This document shows, piece after piece, positions 1 through 9,274 of a stretch of DNA of 64,000 nt. Origin of the DNA: Kovacikia minuta CCNUW1 (lineage in GTDB: Bacteria > Cyanobacteriota > Cyanobacteriia > Leptolyngbyales > Leptolyngbyaceae); the NCBI RefSeq assembly GCF_020091585.1, contig NZ_CP083582.1, positions 6,954,536-7,018,535 on the forward strand, in the 5' to 3' direction. The notes beneath the pieces are model-generated. The model saw only the letters and a program-made list of their open reading frames with translations, was not told the origin of the DNA and made no database searches. The first letter of the stretch is position 1. Each line of letters opens with the position of its first letter. Position numbers and translations under genes: made by a program.

Positions 1-123
1 ATTTTACGCACGATCTAAGCTGTAGCGATAGCCATAATGATTAGGACGATCGGCAGGTGCATCTTCAAGCACACAAACCTTTCTCATCCTTTCACCTAAC
101 ATCTATCACCCGACGCCTGCTAT

Positions 124-429
124 ATGTATACCCAAATCTGCTACCTGATGCGCTCTAAAACTGATGGAAGTTACCTGGTTGCCCATTTGAGCCAGGATTC
201 TGACAGAGCAGAGCGAACCGCAGATACGGGTCACCTGCTGATATTTCGTGAGCATTTTGATGCACTCAGTTACATCAACACTCACGGTTCAGGTGTTGCC
301 GATCGCTTTGCGGTAGAATCAATTCCTGGTAGCCAACTAGAAGGGCTACTCAAGCGGTGGGGATTTTTGGGAATTGGGATTGTCCAAGATCCGCTCATCC
401 CCAAAATAGAATTTTTGACCCGAAAATAA
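124..429 (+). CDS. Hypothetical protein, 101 aa
   Basis: Small soluble protein with no signal peptide or membrane segment. It contains a segment reading HLLIFREHFDALSYIN near residues 38-53, suggesting a compact alpha/beta fold. I do not recognise the family. It converges on rpsU, whose minus-strand stop lies 7 bases beyond this stop. The ATG at 124 has no strong Shine-Dalgarno sequence. Composition is like its neighbours, so I take it as a real gene of unknown role. Confidence 0.55.
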   Translation: MYTQICYLMRSKTDGSYLVAHLSQDSDRAERTADTGHLLIFREHFDALSYINTHGSGVADRFAVESIPGSQLEGLLKRWGFLGIGIVQDPLIPKIEFLTRK

Positions 430-435
430 AAAAGA

Positions 436-615
436 TTAGCTATACCGCCGTTTCCGACGAGCTACAATTGCCTTCCGCTTTTTCTTCTCAAGGGGGGTTT
501 CAAAATGCCGATGTGACCTCAGGTCAGCTAGAATTCCCGCCTTAGAAACCTGACGCTTAAACCGTCGCAGTGCTGAATCAATGCCTTCATTTTCGCCAAG
601 AACTACCTGGGTCAT
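436..615 (-). CDS. rpsU: 30S ribosomal protein S21
   Basis: Protein of 59 aa beginning [19 protein letters not shown] and ending in a very basic tail ([16 protein letters not shown]). This is the S21 signature: the conserved acidic [15 protein letters not shown]-terminus, the AGILADLR and HRHFETP segments, and a lysine/arginine-rich C-terminus. S21 joins the 30S subunit near the anti-Shine-Dalgarno region of 16S rRNA and helps initiation. Length is typical for cyanobacteria. An AGAGAG motif precedes the ATG. The gene is intact and monocistronic here. Confidence 0.93.
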   Translation of the reverse strand: MTQVVLGENEGIDSALRRFKRQVSKAGILADLRSHRHFETPLEKKKRKAIVARRKRRYS

Positions 616-956
616 TCGTACTACTCTCTCTTACAAGACAATTTCGTGGGTGGGCTACCTTAACGCCCGCAAAAAGGTGTCTCTGCTTAAGACAGATTTT
701 ACCGCAACAGTACCATCTAGGGTATTGTCCATCGCTGACAAATCTAGAAAAGCTTCTCACTTAATGGCTTGGATTTGATAGGGTTTGAACTCAATCCAGA
801 ACACACTCGAAGTAGACTTTGCTCAACTAATTGACAAGCGAACCAATCCTATTAAAGGTAAACTAGCATAAAATCTCCCTTTATCTTCTCCTATAGAAAC
901 TTTCTTTTGCCGGATTTAGAAGCAATGTAAACACTCCAATCCGACAACAGAATGAA
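616..956. other. Intergenic region upstream of rpsU
   Basis: Non-coding spacer between the rpsU start (leftward) and the stop of the next leftward gene. It should hold the rpsU promoter and 5' leader. I see no long hairpin, repeat or convincing ORF; short frames here are not coding-like. Confidence 0.4.
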
Positions 957-2246
957 CTATGCGATCTGGTTAATGAATGAAAGATCGATCGTACTGAAAT
1001 TTGTGCTGAGGGCGATATTTAAGTTTTCCATCGCATGCACTAACCACTGCACCGCATCTCTCTGGCTTAACTCATAGTGATTAAACAAAATTGAGAACCG
1101 CTTCTCAAGATAGGGTTTAACTTTGCGGCAAATCAGAACAATCTTCAGCAGTAACCCCGTCGTGAGCGTCGGACCGATATTAGAAATCAAATCCACAAAA
1201 ACATAGTGGCTTGGCTTCTGGGGACTTTCAACAACGAGAAAATTGAGTAATTGGCTACAAGTTCTGACCAGCAGGAAATCATTAATTCTTTGCAGGTTGC
1301 TCTCCGGAAGCGTATTCTGCAACTGATTGAACAGCTGATTGTTGAACTGCCTGCTGCCATACTCTGGATCTACGGACGCTGTAATGTATTCGTACAAATC
1401 GTCCTTAAAGGACTGGAAAGATTGAGTATGGCTGCTGTGGGTCATAAAACGCTGGGCCATGTCTCGATAGGTACAGGACGCCTGAGACTTACCCGCAAAC
1501 TGCTTCAGCGCCATGCACAATTCTTGATCACTCAATAAGGTTGGATTTTTGACCGGTTGTAATATTCGACTGGCAGCCTGCGGAGAGGCACTCCGCGCAA
1601 GTTGGGAGCGCCGAACTTGATACGTCACATACTGAGACAGGTCAACCTCATATTGATGCTGCGCCTTTGCCTGAATCTGCCGGATGGTTTGCTGATGTTC
1701 ATAGGAGCTGCCCTCAGACAGGAGGCAATGTTCGTACAGGTATGGATAGCGCCGGATCAGGGAACCAATGGGTTCGCTACCCGCAAGATGAACTGACTCA
1801 GATTGAGCCATTACCTGGGCAAACCGCCGCAAAACGAGATACTGCTCACTATCAACAAATTTCTTGACAAGCTCTCTCAGCCTTCGGACAGAACGCGAGC
1901 GAGAGTATTCTTTAACAGGGCGGGAAGGGGAAGATTCAAATACCCCAATCAACTCTGGAATGGCTCCCTGCAACTGCGGTCGAGCTAACCATCGATTAAT
2001 AAGAATGTGACAGCAGCGGTTGAGGACGTATTGAAACTCTTGATCAGCAGATTTGGAAGAGGCAATGGCATCCAGTGCTGCTGAAATTTCTGCATCTGGA
2101 TAGCCCACTCCATCCACAAATAGGGCATGAAAACGGCTAATTAGCTGGCTGGGTAGCTCAGATTGAACCACCTGTAGCAAGTGGTCGTAGAGTAGTTGTT
2201 CCTCTAGGTCAACCTGTCGATTGTAGTGGGCTGTCCAGGTACTCAC
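957..2246 (-). CDS. Conserved hypothetical protein, 429 aa
   Basis: Helix-rich soluble protein without signal peptide or membrane segment. The N-terminus (YNRQVDLEEQLLYDHLLQVV) and the LINRWLARPQLQGAIPELI segment near residues 84-103 look like a cyanobacterial family of alpha-solenoid-like proteins, but I cannot name a domain. Start: ATG at 2246, just inside a non-coding spacer. Stands alone, no operon partner on its strand within 500 bases upstream. Function unknown. Confidence 0.6.
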   Translation of the reverse strand: MSTWTAHYNRQVDLEEQLLYDHLLQVVQSELPSQLISRFHALFVDGVGYPDAEISAALDAIASSKSADQEFQYVLNRCCHILINRWLARPQLQGAIPELIGVFESSPSRPVKEYSRSRSVRRLRELVKKFVDSEQYLVLRRFAQVMAQSESVHLAGSEPIGSLIRRYPYLYEHCLLSEGSSYEHQQTIRQIQAKAQHQYEVDLSQYVTYQVRRSQLARSASPQAASRILQPVKNPTLLSDQELCMALKQFAGKSQASCTYRDMAQRFMTHSSHTQSFQSFKDDLYEYITASVDPEYGSRQFNNQLFNQLQNTLPESNLQRINDFLLVRTCSQLLNFLVVESPQKPSHYVFVDLISNIGPTLTTGLLLKIVLICRKVKPYLEKRFSILFNHYELSQRDAVQWLVHAMENLNIALSTNFSTIDLSFINQIA

Positions 2247-2765
2247 GGCATTCGAACTCCAAGCCCAGAGACGATTTTAAGGCTCCGATTCAGGTACTTT
2301 ACAATACCAGAAAAGTTAGGAAACTTTCCTGAACTCTGGTTGGGGACTAATCGAAGCATCAAATATTTAATCCCCATACAGACAGATGTATAGCCAATAC
2401 TACCAGCGTTACTGAGCCACTAACTGTGACCTGAGTCACCAAGATAGGTTGATGACCTCATCCCAATGCTGATAGATCTTTGACCGTATTTCTATACCTT
2501 TCTAGACCTTGGGCGAAACTTCGCAAAGGATAAAATACACCTTACATCACACCAGCTGTTTCTGTAAACAGACTGACTGCTTTAAAGGAACAATGTAAAA
2601 AAAATTACAATCGCCTACGGTTATCCTGGTAGACTTCTGCGTAAGTTCGGCACCCTTTTCTAGGGGGGTGAGGGCTGAGGGCTGAGGAAGAACAGGAGGC
2701 GTATTTCCGCCGTGTCCTACCAGGCGCTACCCCCTACACCCGAATTCCTTATAGGAGCACTCATA
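2247..2765. other. Intergenic spacer with degenerate heptamer repeats
   Basis: Spacer between two leftward genes. Near 2660-2690 it carries short tandem GGGCTGA-type heptamers of the kind common between cyanobacterial genes. No coding frame or stable terminator recognised. The promoter of the 957-2246 gene should lie near 2250-2400. Confidence 0.4.
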
Positions 2766-5045
2766 CTATCCTTCAACTTGATTAAGACGACGCAGGTTAA
2801 GAACATCACTCAGTTTCTTGATCTGGGTGAAGGTGCGCTCAAGCTGTTCGTGATCCCGAATGTCAATGCCTAAATCAATCATTGCTGTCTGGTCTGGATA
2901 GGTTTTGACCTGGGCATTCCGCACGTTAATGTTGTTATCGGTTAACCGGGACAGGATGTCTTTTAATACACCGACTCGATCGATTACTTCAATTTGAATA
3001 TCGACCGGATAGGTTTGGGGCCGACCACTGTCATGATCGGTGGAATTCCAGTTAACAGGAACAAGGCGATCTCCGGGGACTGGTTCCACATTGGGGCAAC
3101 CCTGGCGGTGGATGGAGATCCCACGGCTGCCTCGAGTCACGACACCAATAATCGGTTCACCAGGAACTGGCGTACAACACCCGGCAACGTGATAGAGCAA
3201 CCCTTCGACCCCAATGATGGGAGACTTACTAGAGGGAAGCAAGGGGGGTGCTTTAGTGGGCGCGGGAAGCAGTGGCAATGCCTGGGGATCGATGCCCCCC
3301 CAGCCCTCACTCGCTTTCGCGATCGATTGTTGCACCTTCACGGCTTCTCGTAACCGATTCAGCACAAGGTTGAGGGTGATTTCACCGTAACCCAGGGCTG
3401 CCAGCAGATCTTCAACACTGTGGTAGTTACAGCGCTCAGCTGCGGTCTGCATCGGGGCGGATTTTAACAGGGCTTCAAGCCCATTTTTGCCCAGTTCCCG
3501 CTCCAGCATTTCGCGACCACGGGCAATGTTTTCTTCTCGGTTGGATCGTTTATACCACTGGCGAATGCGGTTACGAGCACCCGGAGTGACCACAAAATTC
3601 AGCCAATCCAGACTGGGACGAGAATTCTTCTGAGTCAGAATTTCGACAATATCCCCATTTTTTAGCAGGGTATCCAACGTCACCATCCGCTCGTTGACCC
3701 TTGCTCCAGCACAATGATTTCCAATCTCAGTGTGAATTCGGTAAGCAAAATCTACAGGTGTTGCCCCCCGACTTAGCGACACCACATCTCCATTGGGAGT
3801 GAAGACATAGACATCGCCATCAAACAAGCCGTCCTTGATATGTTCCAGGTATTCCTGGGCGTCTTTGAGATCGCTCTGCCAATCTAACAATTGACGCAAC
3901 CAGGTAAATTTCTCATCGGTCGGCGTCATCTGGTGATGGGAGTTGCCCGTTTCTTTGTACTTCCAGTGGGCAGCGATCCCATACTCCGCGATATGGTGCA
4001 TTTCTAAGGTGCGGATTTGAACTTCCAGGGGCTTGCCCGATGGACCAATTACAACGGTGTGAAGTGACTGGTATCGGTTTGGTTTCGGTAGCCCAATATA
4101 GTCTTTGAACCTGCCCGGAATTGGGCGAAACATGTCATGAACAACTGCGAGGGCACGATAGCACTCGTCATTGGTGTTGACGATAATCCGAATTGCAGCT
4201 ACATCATAAATTTCGTTGTAGCCTTTTTGCTGGCGCTGCATTTTTTGCAGGATGCCATACAGATGTTTGGGGCGACCGCTAATTTCGTTGTAAGGAATAC
4301 CAACCTGCTGAAGCCGATGTTTCAGACTCTCCGCAATTTTCGTTAAGCGGGCTTCGCGATCGGCTCGCTTTTCGGCAACCAGTTCTTGGATTTCGCGATA
4401 GGATTCGGGTTCAAGGTACTTAAACGACAGGTCTTCCAGTTCCCACTTAAAGCGCCCAATCCCCAATCGATTTGCCAGGGGGGCAAAGATTTCCCGCGTT
4501 TCAAGGGCAATCTGCCGCCGTTTCTGGTCGGGTAAATATTCCAGCGTCCGCATGTTATGCAAACGATCTGCCAGTTTTACTACAATCACTCGAATGTCCT
4601 GTGCCATTGCCAGGAACATGCGGCGGAAGTTTTCTGCCTGCCGTTCGGTTTTACTGGAGAAATTAAATTTAGATAGCTTGGTTACGCCTTCCACCAGAAG
4701 CCGAACTTCCTTACCAAACCGTTGCTCTAACTCTTCAGAGGTGACATCGGTATCTTCGACGATATCATGCAAAAAACCAGCGGCAATCATCGCACTGCCG
4801 CCGCCCAAATCCCGTAACAACCCTGCAACAGCCACCGGATGGATGATGTAGGGTTCGCCGGACGCTCGATATTGCCCTTCGTGAAGGCTGTAGGCAAATT
4901 CAAAAGCTCGACAAATCAAATCGGCTTCTCCAGGAGCCTCGTGTGAAGCATCTGACTTATGGGATAAATGGCGCGTGTTGAGGCATTCCCGAAGCCATTC
5001 AGGAATCACAAATTCAATCGTCGAAGTGGGAGCCGTCAGGTTCAT
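2766..5045 (-). CDS. Bifunctional (p)ppGpp synthase/hydrolase, RelA/SpoT homologue
   Basis: Long RSH enzyme, 759 aa, that makes and degrades the stringent-response alarmones pppGpp and ppGpp. Domains in order: HD hydrolase (about 45-200; metal-binding HD at residues 93-94 in FLHDIVEDTDV, plus KLADRLHNMRTLEY), synthetase (about 240-360; GRPKHLYGILQKM, then the PNRYQSLHTVV segment), TGS (about 410-470; VYVFTPNGDVVSL), a zinc-finger/RIS-like segment (VAGCCTPVPGEPIIG) and a C-terminal ACT domain (about 680-755). Both catalytic domains look intact, so a bifunctional enzyme is likely, as expected for the single long RSH of cyanobacteria. Full length for the family. Confidence 0.95.
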   Translation of the reverse strand: MNLTAPTSTIEFVIPEWLRECLNTRHLSHKSDASHEAPGEADLICRAFEFAYSLHEGQYRASGEPYIIHPVAVAGLLRDLGGGSAMIAAGFLHDIVEDTDVTSEELEQRFGKEVRLLVEGVTKLSKFNFSSKTERQAENFRRMFLAMAQDIRVIVVKLADRLHNMRTLEYLPDQKRRQIALETREIFAPLANRLGIGRFKWELEDLSFKYLEPESYREIQELVAEKRADREARLTKIAESLKHRLQQVGIPYNEISGRPKHLYGILQKMQRQQKGYNEIYDVAAIRIIVNTNDECYRALAVVHDMFRPIPGRFKDYIGLPKPNRYQSLHTVVIGPSGKPLEVQIRTLEMHHIAEYGIAAHWKYKETGNSHHQMTPTDEKFTWLRQLLDWQSDLKDAQEYLEHIKDGLFDGDVYVFTPNGDVVSLSRGATPVDFAYRIHTEIGNHCAGARVNERMVTLDTLLKNGDIVEILTQKNSRPSLDWLNFVVTPGARNRIRQWYKRSNREENIARGREMLERELGKNGLEALLKSAPMQTAAERCNYHSVEDLLAALGYGEITLNLVLNRLREAVKVQQSIAKASEGWGGIDPQALPLLPAPTKAPPLLPSSKSPIIGVEGLLYHVAGCCTPVPGEPIIGVVTRGSRGISIHRQGCPNVEPVPGDRLVPVNWNSTDHDSGRPQTYPVDIQIEVIDRVGVLKDILSRLTDNNINVRNAQVKTYPDQTAMIDLGIDIRDHEQLERTFTQIKKLSDVLNLRRLNQVEG

Positions 5046-5514
5046 GCTAATGGGCTGGGAATTAAAGGCTCGAAGGTTGTACTGGATTCTACTGCACTGT
5101 GTGCCCGGAATTGAAATAATGGAGCAATTGATCGATTAGGGAGTGATTCAAGAGCCAGGTTCGATCGCTGCCTTTGGAATTTTGCGGACCAACTGCCCCG
5201 ATTCAGGTTTTAGGGATTTAAACTTTGACTAGAGAATACAGTGAAATCTTTATATAGGAACGGATGGAAACGGTCAGGAACTTATCTTTAAAAAATCTGA
5301 ACGAAAGTAAAAGTTTACCACTAGCTAAATCTTCCAGAGTAATCTCTATCTTACCTAAGATGATAAACTTCTTTACAAATTTATCAGATTTGATTGATTA
5401 ACCTTTAACAAAACGGCGAATGGTAGCCAGGTTTAGTGCAAGTGGTCGATCCATTTTGAGTCCTGCTACCTTAACCTCTCACCTTCCACCCTTTGCTCTG
5501 GCGTTCATTCTTTC
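5046..5514. promoter_or_regulatory. Divergent promoter region between RSH gene and patD-like gene
   Basis: AT-rich spacer of about 470 bases between a leftward and a rightward gene, so it must hold promoters for both. The stretch 5290-5400 is especially AT-rich. I could not pick out confident -10/-35 boxes or a named operator. Confidence 0.4.
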
Positions 5515-5880
5515 ATGTTACCTTTATTGCACCGAGAGTGTTACGAAGCGTTTAAGCAGACTTTGGAGCAGGCAAGCACTGCGGTAGTTCAAACAAACTC
5601 TGATGGGTCAGATTTGAAGAGAATGGTGACTGAACTTCAGCAATTTTTTCAGGAGCGAATTTTAAGTCTAAATGCCAATGAATTGAACCCTGAAATTGAG
5701 CAACGGGTGCAGTCTTATCAGGTGGAAATTAATAAGCAACTGCGGTTGTTGGGGATGGATGTCCTGTTTTTACAAGCAGCCCGTCAGGCAACAACCAGCG
5801 AACAACGCCGCAGCCAGGTGAGCGATCGCCTCATGATTCTGATTCGCTACTGCGAAGCGATGCTGGAGGGTGAGGAGTGA
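5515..5880 (+). CDS. patD: PatD-like heterocyst frequency control protein
   Basis: Small helical protein of 121 aa. The opening MLPLLHRECYEAFKQTLEQ, the middle LNPEIEQRVQSYQVEINKQLRLLGMDVLFLQAAR and the closing LMILIRYCEAMLEG resemble the PatD family as I remember it, including the invariant-looking INKQLRLL..DV.FLQA.R core. PatD modulates heterocyst frequency in Anabaena and binds FtsZ; homologues also occur in non-heterocystous strains, so its presence does not prove heterocyst formation. Length fits. The family call rests on remembered similarity. Confidence 0.6.
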   Translation: MLPLLHRECYEAFKQTLEQASTAVVQTNSDGSDLKRMVTELQQFFQERILSLNANELNPEIEQRVQSYQVEINKQLRLLGMDVLFLQAARQATTSEQRRSQVSDRLMILIRYCEAMLEGEE

Positions 5881-6031
5881 GTTGGGGAAGGGTGAACAGT
5901 AACCCGTAGGGAATTACTAACAAATAGTGTCTGAATAACTGATGACTGATAACTGACACCGGACACCGACACCTAGCCCACTGTTACCGAACTTGATTTA
6001 ATAGAGAGTTGACCAATCAGGGAGATGGGCT

Positions 6032-6589
6032 GTGGAGTGTCCTAAGGATAGAAAGGAGTTGATTGATGGCAGGTTGATGGGTGAGATCCCTGTCAAACAT
6101 TGTCCTGGTTGTGAGGGCACATGGATTCCGCCGGAGGAGTATGCGAACTGGCAGGAAAAGCAACCCCAGGTGGAGTTATCTGCGGCACTGGTTGACCACG
6201 TTTTGGACATGGACAGTGTGCCTTCTCCATTCGATACCAGGGCTGCTTTGTGCCCAGATTGTAATTGTTATTTAGCAAGGGGAAAGGTAAATACCAGAAA
6301 ACCTTTCTATGTCGAGCGGTGCCCAAACTGTAAGGGGGTCTGGTGCGATCGCGGCGAATGGGAAGTGCTGGAGAAAATGGGACTGCATCAAATGATTGGG
6401 CGGCTCTTTTCTCCTGACTGGCAAAGCCTGATGCGGGAACGGGAACAGTTTGTTCAGGAACGGCGTGCAACCACTGATAAATTGGGACCAGAACTAGCTA
6501 ATCGGATTTTTGAACTAGCTGAACTGCTGGAACAACATCCCAATGGAGATTTTGGAGTGGCGTATTTGATGCGGAGATTTGATAAGTAA
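6032..6589 (+). CDS. Zinc-ribbon (zf-TFIIB-like) protein
   Basis: Protein of 185 aa with two zinc ribbons: the first uses CPKD near residue 3 with CPGCEGTWIPPEEY near 25; the second uses CPDCNCYL near 74 with CPNCKGVWCDRGEWE near 96. The paired CPxC / CPxCxGxWxxxxE pattern is that of zf-TFIIB-type bacterial proteins of unknown role. The GTG at 6032 places the first zinc ligand at residue 3; the nearby ATG at 6025 is out of frame. A helical, charged C-terminal half follows. Confidence 0.7.
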   Translation: MECPKDRKELIDGRLMGEIPVKHCPGCEGTWIPPEEYANWQEKQPQVELSAALVDHVLDMDSVPSPFDTRAALCPDCNCYLARGKVNTRKPFYVERCPNCKGVWCDRGEWEVLEKMGLHQMIGRLFSPDWQSLMREREQFVQERRATTDKLGPELANRIFELAELLEQHPNGDFGVAYLMRRFDK

Positions 6590-6687
6590 GGATTGGGGCT
6601 AGACGGGTACCTGTATCCCAATTACTGACAATTTAGGCGACTCAATCTAAAATCAGAAGTCTACAATCTTCCGTTTCTATTTCCCCT

Positions 6688-7662
6688 ATGAGCCAACCAT
6701 CCGTTAGTTTGATTCGTGCTCAGTCCTACGATCGCCCTCGGCTGCGGGCATCTCTGGAAAACCTGTTGGAACCGTTGGGTGGAATGGCAGCGTTTGTGAA
6801 ACCGGGCGATCGTGTTCTGTTGAAACCGAATCTATTGACGGGATCACGTCCTGGTAAGGAATGTGTTACCCGTCCAGAACTGGTTTATTGCGTGGCACAA
6901 ATGATTCAGGAAGTGGGAGGTCAACCATTTTTAGGAGATGGCCCCGCCTTTGGGAGTGCTTTGGGGGTTGCGAAAGCCAATGGTTATTTACCCATCATGG
7001 CGGAACTGGGTTTGCCGATCATAGAGTTTCATGGCAAGCGCTACCAAACGGTGAGTGATGAGTTTAACCATTTGCTTTTATCTAAAGAAGCAATGGATGC
7101 AGATGTAATTATCAATCTGCCCAAGGTCAAATCCCATTGTCAACTGACCTTGACGATGGGCGTGAAGAATTTGTTTGGCTGTGTTCCCGGCAAGATGAAA
7201 GCCTGGTGGCACATGGAAGCTGGGAAAGACCGGGATCGCTTTGGCTCCATGCTAGTTGAAACGGCACGGGCGATCGCCCCAGACCTGACGATTCTAGATG
7301 GCATCATCGGACACGAAGGGAACGGACCCAGTGGTGGCGAACCTCGACCATTAAATCTTCTCGCAGCTTCCACCGATGTGTTTGCACTCGATCGAGCTAT
7401 TGTCGAAATCCTTAAAGTTGATCCCACAACCATTCCAACCGTTGTTGCCTCACAAAAGTTAGGGCTTTGCCCTGATTTAGACGCGATCGACTTCCCCCAA
7501 TGCCATCCCCAGGATCTCCAGATTGAGGACTGGCAACTTCCTGAGAACCTGATTCCGATCGATTTTGGGCTCCCTCGCGTCCTTAAATCTACCTTCAGAC
7601 ATCTCTATATTCGGTTCATTAAGGAGCCAATGCAGGTCTGGACGGTGGTGGGGAAAGGATAA
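6688..7662 (+). CDS. DUF362 domain-containing protein
   Basis: Protein of 324 aa matching DUF362: VKPGDRVLLKPNLL near residue 37, TRPELVYCVAQMIQEVGG near 60, INLPKVKSHCQLTLTMGVKNLFG near 142, and an HEGNGPSGG loop near 209. DUF362 proteins are cytoplasmic and functionally uncharacterised; many carry ferredoxin-type clusters, but this one has no CxxCxxCxxxC motif, so it is the cluster-free form. Intact and of usual length. Confidence 0.8.
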   Translation: MSQPSVSLIRAQSYDRPRLRASLENLLEPLGGMAAFVKPGDRVLLKPNLLTGSRPGKECVTRPELVYCVAQMIQEVGGQPFLGDGPAFGSALGVAKANGYLPIMAELGLPIIEFHGKRYQTVSDEFNHLLLSKEAMDADVIINLPKVKSHCQLTLTMGVKNLFGCVPGKMKAWWHMEAGKDRDRFGSMLVETARAIAPDLTILDGIIGHEGNGPSGGEPRPLNLLAASTDVFALDRAIVEILKVDPTTIPTVVASQKLGLCPDLDAIDFPQCHPQDLQIEDWQLPENLIPIDFGLPRVLKSTFRHLYIRFIKEPMQVWTVVGKG

Positions 7663-7959
7663 ATGATGAAGGATGAAGGATGAAGGATGAGGGGATGGGA
7701 AAGGTGAGGGAAATGGGGGAGATGAAAAGATGGGGAAGCGTAAACATGGTTCCTGACACCTACCACCTATCACCTACCACCTATCCAGATGAGTTCTGTA
7801 TCAAGATATAAATCAGAAGATTAAGCCTTTTGTAACTCTTGTTTCGTCTTATATGATCTCCGAGAGAACTTAGTTAGATTGGCTATGGTTGAGCGTATAG
7901 AGGGAAGCATCGTTATGCTTCTCTTTTGCATATCCCTAAGCCTGTTTGGAAGAGGTTGA
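7663..7959. repeat. Short tandem repeats in spacer
   Basis: The spacer starts with tandem GGATGAA heptamers (7670-7700) and continues with ACCACCTATC-type decamers (7755-7795). These degenerate short tandem repeats are typical of filamentous cyanobacterial spacers. The rest is AT-rich and ends in the hairpin listed at 7899. Confidence 0.6.
7899..7927 (+). terminator. Hairpin followed by T-run, terminator-like
   Basis: Arms of about 10 bases (AGAGGGAAGCAT / ATGCTTCTCT, one bulged G) around a CGTT loop, followed by TTTT. It lies 33 bases before the small ORF at 7960, so it could end an unseen short transcript or attenuate that ORF. Confidence 0.5.
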
Positions 7960-8184
7960 ATGTCTCCTCTAATGTTGCGCCAACTCTGGTCGCTGGTAGA
8001 AACGACCCAATCTCAGATTCTGCTTAATCTGGACGACACCACTCTGGTGCAGTGGTTACTCAAGCAGCTCACCGCCCAGCGATCGATTAACCGTGATGAA
8101 GCCGTTATCTTCAGCACCTATATCCAATCTAGACTTCCCCTGATTCGGGATCTGGCAGGAAGCCGAATCGTTGTTCATTCATAA
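7960..8184 (+). CDS. Small hypothetical protein, 74 aa
   Basis: Helical small protein (LRQLWSLVETTQSQILLNLDD at residues 6-26, then a VQWLLKQL segment). No membrane segment or named domain. Clean ATG start; the ORF sits alone between repeat-rich spacers and is coding-like in codon choice. Probably a cyanobacterial orphan of unknown function. Confidence 0.55.
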   Translation: MSPLMLRQLWSLVETTQSQILLNLDDTTLVQWLLKQLTAQRSINRDEAVIFSTYIQSRLPLIRDLAGSRIVVHS

Positions 8185-8315
8185 AGGGGGTAGGGGGTAA
8201 GAAAAGGATAAAGGCTGAAGGATAAAGGATAAAACACTCTCATCCTCTCTTGACCTCATCCTCTCTTCATCTCACCTATCTTTAATCTCCATCTCCCTCA
8301 TCTCCCCCGTCCTCC

Positions 8316-9089
8316 CTACGCCAGGGCTGATGAGTCAAAGTCCGGTGGAACATCTTGCCAACGCCCTGGACCCACTGCCCGTAATGCCTCCTTTAAGGAA
8401 ATATCTCCGGTATAAAGGGCACGACCGACGATCGCCCCGGTTACCCCGATCGGTTCTAGTGCCAACAAACTCAATAAATCCGTGATTGAGCTAACCCCCC
8501 CCGATGCAACTACAGGCACCTCAACACTGTCCGCCAGTTCTCGCAGTGCTTCCAGGTTTGGCCCCTGGAGGGTGCCATCCCGATGAATATCGGTATAAAT
8601 GATCGCTGCGACACCAAAAGTGGTCATCCGCTGTGCCAGGTCTGTTGCCATCACTTCTGAAGTTTCCAGCCAACCTCGCGTTGCGACTTTGCCATTGCGG
8701 GCATCGATCCCAACCACGATTTGTCCTGGGAACTCCTGGCACAGTTGGTTGACAAGATCGGGCTGCTCAACTGCAATGGTGCCCAGGATAATGCGCTGCA
8801 CCCCCCGATGGAGTAAATCAGCGGCACTTTGACGATCGCGCAGACCTCCGCCCACCTGAACAGGTACATCCACCGCTCGTACAATTGCCTCGATCGCCTG
8901 CACATTGACAGGATGCCCTGCCTTTGCGCCATCTAGATCGACCACATGCAGCCGGGATGCTCCTGCTGCAACCCACTGACGGGCAACTGCTACCGGATTC
9001 TCATCAAATGTTTGCGCCTGGTCGTAATCACCCTGATATAAACGAACACAGCGTCCCTCTAGCAAATCGATCGCTGGAATAACCTCCAT
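8316..9089 (-). CDS. hisA: Phosphoribosylformimino-5-aminoimidazole carboxamide ribotide isomerase
   Basis: HisA, 257 aa, a TIM-barrel enzyme that isomerises ProFAR to PRFAR in histidine biosynthesis. Starts [20 protein letters not shown] with catalytic Asp8; the second catalytic Asp lies in [16 protein letters not shown] near residue 129. Phosphate-binding loops VQVGGGLRD and VVASGGVSS are present. Full length. Not in a his operon here, which is usual in cyanobacteria. Confidence 0.95.
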   Translation of the reverse strand: MEVIPAIDLLEGRCVRLYQGDYDQAQTFDENPVAVARQWVAAGASRLHVVDLDGAKAGHPVNVQAIEAIVRAVDVPVQVGGGLRDRQSAADLLHRGVQRIILGTIAVEQPDLVNQLCQEFPGQIVVGIDARNGKVATRGWLETSEVMATDLAQRMTTFGVAAIIYTDIHRDGTLQGPNLEALRELADSVEVPVVASGGVSSITDLLSLLALEPIGVTGAIVGRALYTGDISLKEALRAVGPGRWQDVPPDFDSSALA

Positions 9090-9274
9090 TCACCATGACC
9101 TCATAAGCCAAATAACCCAACTCACAGTAACCCATGACTCGGTGAAGATCAATGAAGGACTGTTTGAATTGATATTACTAGAGAAAAACAGCCTATGATT
9201 AGGGTTTAAAATTCAGAAAGTTTTCTGATGGTTCCTATTCGCTTCAGACTCAAACTGAGTTACGAGAGGGCAGC

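Noticed and set aside
4-87. Minus-strand frame of 27 codons starting MRKVCVLEDAPAD
   Set aside because: Too short, no family resemblance, no ribosome-binding site, at window edge.
7670-7800. Regularly repeated short units that could suggest a CRISPR array
   Set aside because: Units are 7-10 bases, degenerate and without unique spacers; they are spacer heptamer repeats. No cas genes in the window.
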